Assembly: GCA_965368585.1 (NCBI GenBank)
Contig: CBDUNM010000134.1
Location: forward strand, 1 to 14,273
Length of the DNA: 14,273 nucleotides
Direction of reading: 5' to 3'
Origin: JARRQB01 sp965368585
GTDB taxonomy: Bacteria; Pseudomonadota; Gammaproteobacteria; Chromatiales; Chromatiaceae
Position 1 is the first letter of the stretch; each line of letters opens with the position of its first letter. Positions 13,580 to 14,273 of this stretch are shown here, piece after piece. The position numbers and the translations under genes were made by a program. Under the pieces are notes generated by a model that was given only the letters and a program-made list of their open reading frames with translations, was not told the origin of the DNA and made no database searches.

Positions 13580-13798
13580 TCAGGTGCCACGACCGGATTC
13601 GTTCGGTACCGTTTGGAGCAAACGAACTGATCCAGGCTGATTCAAGGCCTCTCCCAGGATTTCGAACTGTCGCTCAACGGCAGATCGCAATAGCTCATCG
13701 CTTTGGTAAGCGGCGAAGTCCTTGCGCGCGACAAACCGTTGGATCCGCTGCAGGGCCTGTTGCGCGTCCCAGATTAGTTTGGCTGCATCACCGTACAT
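13580..13798 (-). pseudogene. HepT-like HEPN toxin, C-terminally truncated
   Basis: 72 residues from the ATG at 13796-13798: MYGDAAKLIWDAQQALQRIQ, FVARKDFAAYQSDELLRSAV and ERQFEILGEALNQ match the first half of HepT (DUF86) proteins. After GEALNQ the sequence departs from the family and stops at 13580. Full-length HepT proteins are about 110 residues and carry the RNase signature R-N-x-x-I/L-H in the lost half. I read the other frames to 13532 and found no such motif, so the loss is a truncation rather than a frameshift. The start overlaps the MNT gene by 11 bases. RNase activity is probably gone. Confidence 0.75.
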
Positions 13799-14108
13799 AC
13801 AGATTCTGACGTTCGCTTTGCACACGCTGACGAAAGTAGGGATTGCCCAAGTTGTTTTCGGTAACCAGATCGACAGGGCGTTCGAAGAGGCGTTCCAATC
13901 CTTCCTTCAGCGCGAAATACGCTTGTGCGTATTCGGTAGGCTCAAGATCTTCGAACTCGACCAGGAAATCGAGATCGCTGTGTTGGGCATCAAAATCGTC
14001 TCGGGTTGCCGATCCAAACAGGTCTAGCCGTCGCGCGCCATGGCGACGACAAAGGGCTGCGACCAAAGCTCGATGCCGTTGAATATCTTTTTCTACCGCT
14101 GCGTTCAT
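13788..14108 (-). CDS. MNT-type nucleotidyltransferase antitoxin
   Basis: 106 residues. LFGSATRDDFDAQHSDLDFLVEF (30-52) carries the GS-x10-DxD signature of minimal nucleotidyltransferases, with Gly32-Ser33, Asp45, Asp47, and the third acidic residue Asp80 in RPVDLVTE. In HepT/MntA systems this enzyme neutralises the HEPN RNase, in known cases by adding AMP groups to it. It precedes the HepT gene, overlapping it by 11 bases. The ATG at 14106-14108 has only a weak upstream purine stretch. The enzyme looks intact although its partner is truncated, so it may be an orphan or protect against related toxins. Confidence 0.9.
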   Translation of the reverse strand: MNAAVEKDIQRHRALVAALCRRHGARRLDLFGSATRDDFDAQHSDLDFLVEFEDLEPTEYAQAYFALKEGLERLFERPVDLVTENNLGNPYFRQRVQSERQNLYVR

Positions 14109-14178
14109 AACGATCTCATGCCGCCGGAGTCGAGTTCAGTAAAGATAACATTTCGGGCGTTTGCGGACCGAACAATTG

Positions 14179-14273
14179 CTAATCCTTTCCCGATGCCGAG
14201 GGTTCGGTGATGCGGTAGCCCATCGCGCGGTAGCCGCGTTGGCGTTTCTCCCACATTCGGAGCAATGCGGGAT
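14179..14273 (-). CDS. Second TOTE-type helicase gene, 3' end only
   Basis: The last ~31 codons of a minus-strand gene that enters from the right: it reads PALLRMWEKRQRGYRAMGYR, then ITEPSASGKD and TAG (14179-14181). Bases 14219-14273 are identical over 55 bp to 9145-9199 in the TOTE remnant, while the last residues differ (IADPSA in the first copy). It is therefore a second, diverged copy of the same family rather than a fresh duplication of the whole locus. Whether this copy is intact cannot be seen here. Confidence 0.8.
   Translation of the reverse strand, partial: PALLRMWEKRQRGYRAMGYRITEPSASGKD

Noticed and set aside
13532..13640. Possible frameshifted C-terminal half of HepT.
   Set aside because: All three minus-strand frames were read and none gives the R-N-x-x-I/L-H motif or following family residues.

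Overview
The window is GC-rich accessory DNA from a Gram-negative bacterium. The HlyD-type adaptor protein, the Bcr/CflA-type permease and the many PIN-domain toxin-antitoxin pairs suggest a gammaproteobacterium, perhaps a Chromatiales-like or sulfur-oxidising lineage; that placement is an inference. It looks like a genomic island built by successive insertions. It holds no integrase, transposase or rRNA gene.

Layout from left to right. (1) 1-395 is the end of a Bcr/CflA drug-efflux permease, possibly native chromosome. (2) 396-773 has no gene but carries two inverted repeats. (3) Repeat copy 1 (774-858) is followed by a minus-strand gerW / DUF2953 / small-protein operon and a plus-strand ABC exporter operon (ATPase, double-length FtsX permease, HlyD-type adaptor). 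(4) Repeat copy 2 (7145-7230) is followed by a ribbon-helix-helix / PIN toxin-antitoxin pair. (5) Repeat copy 3 (8237-8322), preceded by a strong intrinsic terminator, is followed on the minus strand by a RelE/HigB-HigA pair whose toxin has a nonsense codon, the wreck of a TOTE-type primase-helicase gene, and an AbrB-VapC pair. (6) Repeat copy 4 (11325-11410) is followed by a FitA-FitB pair, a J-domain-like protein, an MNT/HepT pair with a truncated toxin, and the 3' end of a second TOTE-type gene running off the right edge.

The main observation is the four-copy direct repeat of about 86 bp. Each copy has a core matching the reverse complement of a tmRNA/tRNA acceptor end (CCGCCTCCACCA in copies 3 and 4), then, 56-57 bp on, a pair of CCCCC motifs spaced exactly 12 bp apart that look like integrase arm sites. 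The copies cut the region into gene blocks, and every block right of copy 2 carries at least one toxin-antitoxin module. I read this as a tandem attachment-site array made by serial integration at ssrA or a similar RNA gene, with cargo held in place by addiction modules. The polarity of the repeat predicts the intact RNA gene to the right of the window on the minus strand. Decay is visible in several places: a stop in the HigB-like toxin, a C-terminally truncated HepT, and a TOTE gene with a stop, a 64-bp palindromic insertion and a large internal deletion.
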